Below, in pieces: positions 1 to 6,691 of a DNA stretch of 12,151 nt; positions within the stretch are counted from its first letter, which is position 1, and each line of letters opens with the position of its first letter. Under the pieces are notes generated by a model. It was not told the DNA's origin, ran no database searches, and worked only from the letters and a program-made list of their open reading frames with translations. This DNA is from CAYNSB01 sp964399625 (lineage in GTDB: Bacteria; Planctomycetota; Phycisphaerae; Phycisphaerales; UBA1924): NCBI GenBank assembly GCA_964399625.1, contig CAYNSB010000074.1, positions 1-12,151 on the forward strand, read 5' to 3'. Position numbers and translations under genes: made by a program.

Positions 1-1
1 C

Positions 2-451
2 GTTGAGGCGGAGTTGAGACTGCTGTTCGACTATCCGGCACCAGAAGTGCGAGCGGCTGCTGCAGGAGTGTTTCGAGTTGAGGGCGTACTTCATTCTGAT
101 GTGGGAGGCCGACTCGCCGGCTCGTTTGTCCGGTCGGCCGCATTCGTCGAGCATTCAGAGGATCTCTTGTGGTCGCTGTCGCACGATGCGGTGAATCTTG
201 TACCGTTCTCATCGAGCGTGTTTGCTGCGGCGGACCGATTTGCCAACGAACTCGCGGACCAGACTCGAAGCATGCAGAATCGCCTTGGAATGGCGGGACG
301 CGAGCTGTCTTCGCTACTTCTCCGTCTCTATGACGCGGCGACCAAACTCGGTGACCGGTCACTCGCGAAGGACGGCTTGGATCGATGGGACGCTCTTCTG
401 GCCAGCCGGGTTGGCGATGCGGATGCGCACCTGGAATCGCTCATCGGTTGA
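2..451 (+). CDS. C-terminal fragment of a helical-repeat (HEAT-like) protein, 5' end outside the window
   Basis: The frame is open from the left edge to a TGA at 449-451. About 149 codons are visible and the true start lies upstream; the TTG at 14 has no reason to be a start. The visible part is almost all amphipathic helix. The opening segment, with a PAPEVRAAAAGVFR stretch, reads like a HEAT repeat (turn with P-x-VR-x-AA). The end, LDRWDALLASRVG, looks like the closing helix of large HEAT-repeat ATPase-type proteins found in defence loci; that link is from memory of such proteins and is inference. No catalytic motif is visible. The next gene starts 72 bp downstream on the same strand, a nuclease-like protein, so the two may be co-transcribed. 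I cannot name the family from this fragment; an unrelated helical C-terminus is equally possible. Confidence 0.6.
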   Translation, partial: VEAELRLLFDYPAPEVRAAAAGVFRVEGVLHSDVGGRLAGSFVRSAAFVEHSEDLLWSLSHDAVNLVPFSSSVFAAADRFANELADQTRSMQNRLGMAGRELSSLLLRLYDAATKLGDRSLAKDGLDRWDALLASRVGDADAHLESLIG

Positions 452-523
452 GCATTGTGGTTTGGAACGTGTCGATGCCCTCGCTCAGATAATCACGCAA
501 TCAATCAGAAAGGCGGTCGTCCG

Positions 524-1591
524 ATGGCGCGGCGCGGAGAGCAGTTCGAGAAGACGGTCTTTGAGTTCTATCGAGGTCTGGACCCAGACGCGCAGGTCGT
601 GTTCGATCATCGCGTCCCGGATCGCGACACCCAAGCGCTCCGGCAGGTTGATGTGTGGGTCACATGCCGCCTGTTTGGACACTTGCCGATTTCGGTGCTC
701 ATCAGCTGCAAGGACCACGCTCGCCCGCTCGACGTGGGGGAGGTGGAGACGTTCCTCGGCGAGATCCGATCGACGGGGGCTACGACCGGCGTGCTGTACG
801 GTCGGAATGGGTTTACGGAGAACGCGCTCGTCAAGGCGAGAGCGAACAGTGTCGCATGCTGCAAGATGTTCGATGGCGCTCCTCCAGAGCGGCCCTCCGA
901 GTTGCTTCTGAGCGCGTATGTAGCGCACCCGGTCTACTACGTGATGAGTGAGGCCGTCGGCCGAGATGCGCCACCCGAGCTGCGCTGGCGTCCCGTGTTC
1001 GGTACATCTGAGCGGCTCGGGGATCGAGAGGTGCCGTTGCCGGAGGTGCTAGCCGGGCTCTGCCTCGAGCTGCTTTCTCGCTCGGAACTGGAACGCCACA
1101 GCGGCGAGGCGTCGAGCGGGCCAATGGACATGCACGCACGCTACGAACTCAAGGCCCGGCCCGAGTGCCCGGCACTCCGGCTTCACATCGTCCTCACGTG
1201 GGATTGGTTCAAGGGCCGGATGAACGCCTATACCCTGACTGGATCTCTGAATACCACGGACAAGGCGTTCATCGGATCGACGACGGTTGGCCCCGTATCG
1301 CTGAACACCGCGCCGCACAGTGCTACATGGGAGCGTTGCCCGCCCCCGCCGGCGATTGTCGAAAGCCTCCGCGTGACGTTTTCAGCACTTGCCGCCCCTG
1401 GCCCGCAGCATGTCGTGCGTGCAATGGCGGCGGATCGAATCTTCGGCGGCTCGGGTTGGACCTTTGGGTCTCCTCCAGCAGAGCAGATCGAGTCCGTTTT
1501 ACGATCGCACGGGGGTCCTTTGACATCTGCTCTTCAAGGGATGCAGCTCACCGCCCATTTCGGCCGCGGAGCACCGGGCAAACGATCCTGA
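524..1591 (+). CDS. Mrr-like restriction endonuclease-fold protein with unknown C-terminal domain
   Basis: A 355-residue protein. The ATG at 524 is chosen because an AGAAAGG Shine-Dalgarno sequence lies about 10 bases upstream and the fold begins immediately with GEQFEKTV; the frame is open upstream to 455 but without a better start. Residues 1 to about 115 match the Mrr_cat/PD-(D/E)XK layout: E9 in the first helix, RQVDVWV with D43, then a strand ending ISCKDH (S61, K63), and VGEVETFLGEI with E73/E75, followed by the GATTGVLYGRNGFTENAL stretch typical of these nucleases. The usual E of the E-x-K pair is S61, so activity is uncertain. Residues 150-355 are an unrecognised, probably beta-rich region. 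Such proteins cleave DNA in restriction or defence; here the target is unknown. It follows the helical-repeat gene on the same strand and converges on fic. Confidence 0.72.
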   Translation: MARRGEQFEKTVFEFYRGLDPDAQVVFDHRVPDRDTQALRQVDVWVTCRLFGHLPISVLISCKDHARPLDVGEVETFLGEIRSTGATTGVLYGRNGFTENALVKARANSVACCKMFDGAPPERPSELLLSAYVAHPVYYVMSEAVGRDAPPELRWRPVFGTSERLGDREVPLPEVLAGLCLELLSRSELERHSGEASSGPMDMHARYELKARPECPALRLHIVLTWDWFKGRMNAYTLTGSLNTTDKAFIGSTTVGPVSLNTAPHSATWERCPPPPAIVESLRVTFSALAAPGPQHVVRAMAADRIFGGSGWTFGSPPAEQIESVLRSHGGPLTSALQGMQLTAHFGRGAPGKRS

Positions 1592-1630
1592 ACCGAACTG
1601 CCCGCGGCGTCGCGGAGTGCGATGTTCGAG

Positions 1631-1665
1631 CACCGGCTACGTGGGAGCCGACTCACTCGCCGGTG
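1631..1665. other. Inverted repeat at the convergent end of nuclease and fic genes
   Basis: CACCGGC (1631-1637) pairs perfectly with GCCGGTG (1659-1665) around a 21-base loop. It overlaps the fic stop codon region in the short gap between two convergent genes. It could help end transcription in either direction, but there is no T-run on either side and the loop is long, so it may be chance in GC-rich DNA. Confidence 0.25.
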
Positions 1666-2813
1666 AGCACGTCGAGGTACTTCTGGTAGGCGTAGACACG
1701 GTCGCGACGCTTGCCGGAGGTCTCCTTCAGGATTCCCGTCTCCTCAAGGGCTTCGATAGCCTTGATTACCGTGGGTTTGCTGACGCCCAGCAACTCGATT
1801 GCCAGGGGCAGGGTCACAACCGGGTTTGAGGGAAGTAGGTCCAAGAGCCGAACCGCCGGCACGGTAACGCTGTCATGCGCGATCAAGCGGGCCCGGTCCT
1901 TGCCGAGCAGCGCGAAGAGCGTCTGGGCCGCACGGACGCCATCGTCGGCGGCCTCGCGGACGCACTCAAGGTAGAACGCCGTCCAGCCCTCCCAATCGCC
2001 GACGTCGCGCACTGCCGTCAGATGTGCGTAGTACTGCTGCTGACGCCGCTTGAGCGCGAGGCTGAGGTACAGCATGGGACTCTTGAGGAGGCCCCAGTGC
2101 TCGAGAAGCAGTGTGATGAGCAGACGGCCGATGCGGCCGTTGCCATCCAGAAACGGGTGGATCGTCTCGAACTGCACATGTGCCAGCCCGGCCTTAACTA
2201 GCGGCGGGAGCGCATCAGCCGAATGGATCCATTTCTCGAGCTGGGCCATGAGCTCGGGCACAATGTCGGGTGGCGGCGGAACGAACCGCGCATTCCCCGG
2301 GCGCGTGCCGCCGATCCAGTTCTGCGAGCGGCGCACCTCGCCGGGCATCTTGTCCGCCCCGCGCACACCGCGCATAAGGCGTTTGTGGGCTTCGCACAGC
2401 AACCGTGTACTCAGCGGCAGCCCCTTGGCGCTGGCAATCTCCTTTCGGGCGAAGGTCAGCGCGTCGACGTAGTTGCAGATGTCCCGAACGTCATCCGGGC
2501 GCTCGGCCTGCTTTGTCGCCTCGAACGTCACCACGTCCTGAAGGGTCGCCTGCGTGCCCTCGATCTCCGACGAGACGACCGCCTCCTTGCGGACAAAGCC
2601 GTACAGGAACCATTGGGCGCTGGGCACCATTGCGCCGGCGACGCCGAGCTTGCCGACGGCCGTCAACGCCTCGGCGTGCAGCGCGGCCAGCCGGTCATCG
2701 AGCACCAGCGGCGGCTCGGCGGGCGGCATCGGCGCAGGCACGAATGCCCGGACGTCCTCCCCTTCCGCCCCTCCAGCCCTGGAGACTCGGTATGTCCCTG
2801 TTGTGCGCGGCAT
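1653..2813 (-). CDS. Fic family protein (class II AMP-transferase) with C-terminal winged helix
   Basis: A 386-residue full-length Fic protein. Fic enzymes transfer AMP (or another nucleotide moiety) from a nucleotide to a hydroxyl side chain of target proteins in the cytoplasm. The catalytic loop HPFLDGNGRIGR is at about 219-230 with the histidine, acidic and double-glycine residues intact. The inhibitory-helix motif SSEIEG (S/T-x-x-x-E-G) at 81-86 lies N-terminal to the Fic core, which makes it class II and self-restrained. Residues about 330-386, with LLGVSKPTVIKAIEALEETGIL, form a winged helix likely to bind DNA. The start ATG (2811-2813) has AGGAAAGGA about 13 bases upstream. Two identical palindromes lie 34-86 bp before the start, so autoregulation through the winged helix is plausible. 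No antitoxin gene is next to it, as expected when the inhibitory helix is in cis. The target protein is unknown. Confidence 0.95.
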   Translation of the reverse strand: MPRTTGTYRVSRAGGAEGEDVRAFVPAPMPPAEPPLVLDDRLAALHAEALTAVGKLGVAGAMVPSAQWFLYGFVRKEAVVSSEIEGTQATLQDVVTFEATKQAERPDDVRDICNYVDALTFARKEIASAKGLPLSTRLLCEAHKRLMRGVRGADKMPGEVRRSQNWIGGTRPGNARFVPPPPDIVPELMAQLEKWIHSADALPPLVKAGLAHVQFETIHPFLDGNGRIGRLLITLLLEHWGLLKSPMLYLSLALKRRQQQYYAHLTAVRDVGDWEGWTAFYLECVREAADDGVRAAQTLFALLGKDRARLIAHDSVTVPAVRLLDLLPSNPVVTLPLAIELLGVSKPTVIKAIEALEETGILKETSGKRRDRVYAYQKYLDVLTGE

Positions 2814-2846
2814 GGCTAGGCAGCGTTCCTTTCCTGGTGGGATCCG

Positions 2847-2899
2847 CTAGTCAAGAAGTCTTGACTAGTATCGGTCGCTAGTCAAGTGCGCTTGACTAG
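2847..2899. promoter_or_regulatory. Pair of perfect 22-bp palindromes upstream of fic (candidate operators)
   Basis: Two copies of CTAGTCAAG-N4-CTTGACTAG occupy 2847-2868 and 2878-2899. All nine positions of each arm match; only the four central bases differ (AAGT and TGCG). Both copies are also preceded by CG and followed by T. They start 31 bp apart, close to three helical turns, so two dimers would sit on the same DNA face. TTGACT within each arm could serve as a -35 box, but I see no good -10 at the right distance on either strand. The nearest candidate binder is the winged helix of the Fic protein itself; that assignment is inference. Confidence 0.75.
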
Positions 2900-3014
2900 T
2901 GCCAGGCCAAGGAGGTCTGCCGGCGGCCGAACGCCGGGATTCCGGGACGCAAACCATTCCCCACGGCCGTTTGGGTCGGTTCCCGCGGCCATCGCCCCCG
3001 CCGAGGATCTGGAC

Positions 3015-3143
3015 ATGACCTTTTCCCACATCAAGCTGTCCCGTGATGAACTGTACGAGAAGGTCTGGGCGCAGCCCGTGTCGGTGGTTGCCAAGGAGAA
3101 CGGCATCTCCGACGTGGAGCCAGCGAGGACGTGGAGCCAGTGA
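3015..3143 (+). pseudogene. 5' remnant of an internally deleted gene with a helix-turn-helix-like N-terminus
   Basis: The ATG at 3015 is preceded by GAGGA at a 7-base gap and opens a 42-residue frame ending at a TGA at 3141-3143. Its first 34 residues, with LSRDELYEKVW, then QPVSVVAKENGISDV, match the conserved start of a widespread family of bacterial hypothetical proteins in which this segment resembles a DNA-binding helix-turn-helix and is followed by a conserved K-x-C-x-x-x-x-x-P-x-P-x-GYW stretch. That continuation is missing: similarity stops at the aspartate-valine of ISDV, exactly where a 17-bp tandem duplication begins. A hairpin terminator lies about 80 bp further on. I read it as a gene that kept its ribosome site, start and terminator but lost its body. 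The family match is from memory and should be tested; a real 42-residue peptide cannot be excluded. Confidence 0.6.
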
Positions 3144-3144
3144 G
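3111..3144 (+). repeat. 17-bp tandem duplication at the deletion junction
   Basis: GACGTGGAGCCAGCGAG at 3111-3127 is followed directly by GACGTGGAGCCAGTGAG at 3128-3144, a single mismatch in 17 positions. The mismatch (C to T) creates the TGA that ends the remnant frame. The duplication sits where similarity to the presumed parent gene breaks off. Confidence 0.9.
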
Positions 3145-3225
3145 CATGTCTCGGCCAACTCAGGCCGATTGGCCGTGTCGGAGCGAGAGAATCGGTTTGC
3201 ATGGGTTGTGCATACGGAGCTTCCA

Positions 3226-3258
3226 GGGCCGCGGCCGAGTGCCGCGGCCCGATTTGTT
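3226..3258 (+). terminator. Intrinsic terminator-like hairpin
   Basis: GGGCCGCGG (3226-3234) pairs perfectly with CCGCGGCCC (3242-3250) around a 7-base loop, followed by GATTTGTT. A 9-bp all-GC stem then a short T-rich tract fits a plus-strand Rho-independent terminator, though the T-tract is interrupted. The only plus-strand gene upstream for it to serve is the remnant at 3015. The rest of the stretch between fic and the photolyase gene (2900-3014, 3145-3225, 3259-3367) holds no gene I can support. Confidence 0.6.
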
Positions 3259-3367
3259 GACGCCCGCCGGCGAGCGCAGGCCTCCCGCATGTGGCCTCGG
3301 TCGCACGACGCGCGGGAGCGGCAACCGGGCCCAAGCGCGGGAAAGGGACTTCGAGGCCCGCGATAGA

Positions 3368-5005
3368 TCAGCCCTCGAGCGATCCCGCGTCGATCCCGAA
3401 CTTCTTGCGGAGCAGACCGGCGTCGATCCGTATCTGCGCGCGGGCTTGCGGCGAGAACCGCTCCACGCTCTTGAGAATCATCTTCATCCGTTGATTCTCG
3501 CTCAATTGCCCTTGCGTGCGGATCAGAAAGTCCCAATAGAAGACGGTGAAGGGACAGGCGTTGGCCCCGGTGCGCTCGGACGGGTCGTAACGGCACCCCT
3601 TGCAATAGTTGCTCATGCGATGGATGTACTTGCCGCTCGCCGCGTAGGGCTTGGTGCCCACGAGTCCGCTGACGCCTCGCGCGGCGCGCGGGCGGCGATC
3701 GGCGTGCATGACCATGCCCAGCGCGTTGGGGAGGGTCACCCAGTCGATGCCATCGACGAACATGCCCAGGTACCAGTCGCTCACGGCGCGCGGGTGGACG
3801 CCGCTCATGAGCGCGAAGTTGCCGGTGACCATGAGGCGCTGGATGTGATGGCCGTACCCCGTCTCGAGAACCTGGCCCACGCACGCTTTCATGCACGCCA
3901 TGTCGGTGTCCGCGGTCCAGTAGAACGAGGGCAGCATGCCGTGCTGATCGAGCCCGTTGCGGTCGACGTACGTCGGGCCTTCGAGCCAATACACGCCGCG
4001 GATGAACTCGCGCCATCCGATGATCTGGCGCACGAACGCTTCGACGGATTGCAGCGGGGCCTTCCCCGCGCGATACGCCCCGATGGCCTGCCCGCAGCAC
4101 TCTCGCGGGTTGAGCAGCTTGAGATTGAGCGAGCTGGAAAGCGTGGAGTGGTAGAGCGTCGGCTCGTCGCTCCACATGGCATCCTCGTAGGGACCGAACT
4201 GCGGCAGGCGGTGCGTAATGAAGTCGTTGAGCGCGGCCACGGCCTGTGCGCGCGTGACGGGCCAAGAGAAGGATTCCGCGCTGCCCGGCAGTCCGGGGAG
4301 CACACGCTTGATCGCCGCGAAGGCATCGCGGGTCGTGTCGTCGGGCTCGAAACTGATCGGCGGGCGCGGCCGGGGAGTCGGGCCGTTCTTACCGAAGGGG
4401 AGCCGATTGTCTTTGTCAAAGTTCCATGCGCCGCCGAGGGGCTTGGCCGCCTTGCCCGTGCCCTCCATGAGATAGCCCGTCTTGCGGCGCTGCTCGCGGT
4501 AGAAGAACTCCATGGTCAACGCCGAACGGCCCTTGGCCCACGCGGAGAACTCCTCGCGCGTCGTGAGAAAGTGCTCGTCGGGCAGGAAGCGTGCCGGGAT
4601 TCCGATTGACGCGCTCACGCGTTCGAGCATCGCCCGCACGCGCCATTCTCCCGGCTCGGTGCACACGATCTCGGATGGTTGGACCGCCGCGGCCGCGCGA
4701 GTGATCTCGGATTCGAACCCGCCGGTGTTCTCGGGGTCGTCGAGACGCACGTAGCGGACGCGTGCGTTTCGGCGGACCAATTCTTCGGCGAAGTGGCGCA
4801 TCGCAGAAAGGAACAGGGCGGTCCGCTGCACGTGGCTCGGAACGTGCCGGGATTCCTCCGCCACTTCCATCATCAGCACGGTGTCGCCCGGGGCGAGCGA
4901 GCGGATCAGCGTCGCATCGAGATCGAGCTGGTCGCCGAAGACTATCGCGAGTCGCCCCCGTATCGGCGGATGCTCGCGGGACGTGTTGGCGTGGGCGCGC
5001 GGCAT
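3368..5005 (-). CDS. FeS-containing cryptochrome/photolyase (PhrB-like, prokaryotic (6-4) photolyase family)
   Basis: A 545-residue flavoprotein that uses FAD and light to repair UV photoproducts, by family (6-4) pyrimidine-pyrimidone lesions, or acts as a cryptochrome. The N-terminal Rossmann-like domain (about 17-150, IVFGDQLD) would hold the antenna chromophore. The C-terminal catalytic half carries the 4Fe-4S ligands C371, C468, C471 and C484, and the paired histidines H386-H387 in GYGHHIQR. Spacings C371 to H386 (15), C468 to C471 (3) and C471 to C484 (13) equal those of Agrobacterium PhrB as I remember it (C350, H365/H366, C438, C441, C454). An Arg-rich stretch at about 437-445 makes the H-to-C distance nine residues longer than in PhrB. 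The start is the ATG at 5003-5005. It diverges from the DUF2256 gene, a partner commonly found beside such photolyases. Confidence 0.93.
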   Translation of the reverse strand: MPRAHANTSREHPPIRGRLAIVFGDQLDLDATLIRSLAPGDTVLMMEVAEESRHVPSHVQRTALFLSAMRHFAEELVRRNARVRYVRLDDPENTGGFESEITRAAAAVQPSEIVCTEPGEWRVRAMLERVSASIGIPARFLPDEHFLTTREEFSAWAKGRSALTMEFFYREQRRKTGYLMEGTGKAAKPLGGAWNFDKDNRLPFGKNGPTPRPRPPISFEPDDTTRDAFAAIKRVLPGLPGSAESFSWPVTRAQAVAALNDFITHRLPQFGPYEDAMWSDEPTLYHSTLSSSLNLKLLNPRECCGQAIGAYRAGKAPLQSVEAFVRQIIGWREFIRGVYWLEGPTYVDRNGLDQHGMLPSFYWTADTDMACMKACVGQVLETGYGHHIQRLMVTGNFALMSGVHPRAVSDWYLGMFVDGIDWVTLPNALGMVMHADRRPRAARGVSGLVGTKPYAASGKYIHRMSNYCKGCRYDPSERTGANACPFTVFYWDFLIRTQGQLSENQRMKMILKSVERFSPQARAQIRIDAGLLRKKFGIDAGSLEG

Positions 5006-5020
5006 GACGGCGCATCGTAC

Positions 5021-5047
5021 AGGCGAGGGTCTCGTTCGATCTCGCCT
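5021..5047. promoter_or_regulatory. Inverted repeat in the divergent photolyase/DUF2256 promoter gap
   Basis: AGGCGAG (5021-5027) and CTCGCCT (5041-5047) are perfect complements separated by 13 bases, in the 57-bp gap shared by two divergent genes. It could be an operator for both, or an RNA hairpin in the DUF2256 leader, since it ends just before that gene's AAGGA ribosome site. No regulator is identified. Confidence 0.35.
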
Positions 5048-5062
5048 CCAAGGAACTCATCG

Positions 5063-5203
5063 ATGCCCAATCAGCACTTGCCCACCAAGACCTGCGCCCG
5101 CTGCAAGCGAGAGTTCGCGTGGAGGAAGAAATGGGAGCGTGACTGGGAGCGAGTGAAGTACTGCTCCAAGAAGTGTGCTGCGGCGAAGCCGGGCGCACGC
5201 TAA
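5063..5203 (+). CDS. DUF2256 domain-containing small protein
   Basis: A 46-residue basic protein with two CxxC-type pairs: CARC at 11-14 and CSKKC at 34-38, separated by REFAWRKKWERDWERVKY. This is the full DUF2256 pattern (F-x-WRKKWE-x-x-W-x-x-VKYCS) and its usual small size. The four cysteines suggest a zinc ribbon or knuckle. The function is not established. In many genomes the domain lies next to, or is fused near, cryptochrome/photolyase genes, and here it diverges from one over 57 bp. The start ATG at 5063 has AAGGA at 5050-5054, an 8-base gap; the frame is open far upstream only because it lies antisense to the photolyase gene. It converges on the dihydropyrimidinase gene, with 54 bp between stop codons and no clear terminator. 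Confidence 0.92.
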   Translation: MPNQHLPTKTCARCKREFAWRKKWERDWERVKYCSKKCAAAKPGAR

Positions 5204-5257
5204 ATCGCTCCGCGACCTTCGCTGCTCGGCCGCGGCGCCTGGATCGGCTCTGTCATT

Positions 5258-6646
5258 TCAGGCGTGCGTCGCGACTCGGGGCACCAGCCGCCCGTGCCCG
5301 AGCGAGCCCACGAACTTACCGTCCCGGGCCATCACCTTCCCGCGGACGCACACGACGCTGGCGCGACCCTGGACCTCCCATCCCTCGAACGCGGAGTAGT
5401 CCGTCGCCATGTGGTGCGACGCGGCGCGGATCGTCCACTTCGCGTTGGGGTCGTAGACGACCAGGTCCGCGTCCGCGCCGACGGCGACTGTGCCCTTGCC
5501 CAGCAGCCCGAAAATGCGTGCCGCTCGGGCGCTGGCGCAATCCACAAAGGTCCGCAGGTCGATCTTTCCAGTGCGCACGCCGTGCGTGTGCAAAAGGTCT
5601 ACCCGGTTCTCGACGCTTGGAATGCCGTTGGGAATCTTCGTGAACGCGTCGCGTCCCATCGTCTTCTGCGTCTGAAAGTCGAATGGGGCGTGGTCGGTCG
5701 CGACGGTGTCCAGCGTTCGCGCCGCCAGATGCGACCACATGCGCTCGGGCTCGGGTCGTTCGCGCAAGGGCGGGGACATGACATACTTCGCGCCCTCGAA
5801 GCCCGGACGCTCGGCGTAGGAGCGGTCCAGGATGAGGTGTGGCAGGACGACCTCCACATGGGCGCGCACTCCCCGCGTGCGGGCGCGGACCGCTTCTCGC
5901 ACCGCCGCGTCGCAAGAGGTGTGCACGACGTAAACCTCCGCGCCCGTGAGCTCGGCGAAGGTCATGAGATGGTGCACGCCCTCAGCCTCCACCTGCACGG
6001 GACGCGAGGGCTCGTGCCACTCGGGGCCAGTCTTGGCGGCGGCGAGCAGCTCCCGCTGTCGCTCGTCAACGATCGTTTCGTTCTCGCAGTGGGCCGTGAC
6101 CACGACGCCGAGCTCCGCGGCGAGCTTGAGCGTGTGGTAGAGCTCGCGATCATCCACGCCCAGCGCGCCCTTGTAGGCGAGGAACACCTTGAACGAGCGG
6201 ATGCCCCGCGCGACGATCTCACGCAGCTGGCGCTCGGTCTGTGCATCGAACCGGGTGACGCCCATGTGGAAGGTGTAGTCGCACGGCGCGATGCCCTTCG
6301 CCTTGGAGAGCCATGTGTCGCACGCGGCGGCCGCGTCCTCGTTCTTGCCCGGGCAGATCATCTCGATCAGCGTGGTGGTGCCGCCCACGATCGCGGCGCG
6401 CCCCGCGGTCTCCCAGGTGTCCTTCGCGTGCGTGCCCATGAACGGAAGGTGGACGTGCACGTGCGGGTCGATGAACCCGGGCATGAGGTACTTGCCGCTC
6501 GCGTCGATTACTTCGGTGCCGGGCGGGCAGGTGCGCGGATCGATGCCGCGCTCGATGCGCGTGATGGACTCGCCCGCGCAGAACACGTCGGCGTGGTAGT
6601 CGTCGGTGCTGGTGATGATGCGGGCGTTGGTGAAGAGGAGGGGCAT
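5258..6646 (-). CDS. hydA: Dihydropyrimidinase (D-hydantoinase family)
   Basis: A 462-residue cytoplasmic amidohydrolase that hydrolyses dihydrouracil or dihydrothymine to N-carbamoyl-beta-alanine or N-carbamoyl-beta-aminoisobutyrate, the second step of reductive pyrimidine breakdown. Metal ligands are in place: H62 and H64 in GFIDPHVHVHLPF, the carboxylated lysine K153 in SFKVFLAYKG, H186 in TAHCEN, H242 in VVHTS and D318 in ATDHAPF. Y158 matches the substrate-binding tyrosine of the family. Length is normal. The start ATG at 6644-6646 has GGAG about 8 bases upstream. It lies 45 bp after preA on the same strand, so the first two pathway enzymes are probably one transcript in reaction order. 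The context makes dihydropyrimidinase more likely than a hydantoinase of other specificity or an allantoinase. Confidence 0.94.
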   Translation of the reverse strand: MPLLFTNARIITSTDDYHADVFCAGESITRIERGIDPRTCPPGTEVIDASGKYLMPGFIDPHVHVHLPFMGTHAKDTWETAGRAAIVGGTTTLIEMICPGKNEDAAAACDTWLSKAKGIAPCDYTFHMGVTRFDAQTERQLREIVARGIRSFKVFLAYKGALGVDDRELYHTLKLAAELGVVVTAHCENETIVDERQRELLAAAKTGPEWHEPSRPVQVEAEGVHHLMTFAELTGAEVYVVHTSCDAAVREAVRARTRGVRAHVEVVLPHLILDRSYAERPGFEGAKYVMSPPLRERPEPERMWSHLAARTLDTVATDHAPFDFQTQKTMGRDAFTKIPNGIPSVENRVDLLHTHGVRTGKIDLRTFVDCASARAARIFGLLGKGTVAVGADADLVVYDPNAKWTIRAASHHMATDYSAFEGWEVQGRASVVCVRGKVMARDGKFVGSLGHGRLVPRVATHA

Positions 6647-6691
6647 GGCGGGTCTCCACGCGAAGGACGAGGGCAGGGAGTGCGCAGGGGC

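Noticed and set aside
2847..2899. The two palindromes as a minimal CRISPR array
   Set aside because: Only two copies, 9-bp spacing, no cas genes and perfect full-length dyad symmetry; an operator pair fits better.
3152..3175. Inverted repeat CGGCCAA...TTGGCCG as a second operator
   Set aside because: Seven-base arms in very GC-rich DNA, single copy, and no intact gene next to it.
2882..3334. 150-residue minus-strand frame across the fic/photolyase gap
   Set aside because: No motif, no ribosome site, and it runs through the remnant and hairpin region; the plus-strand remnant explains the coding signal better.
3131..4609. 492-residue plus-strand open frame
   Set aside because: Antisense to the photolyase gene, no recognisable motif, low-complexity composition from GC-rich codons.
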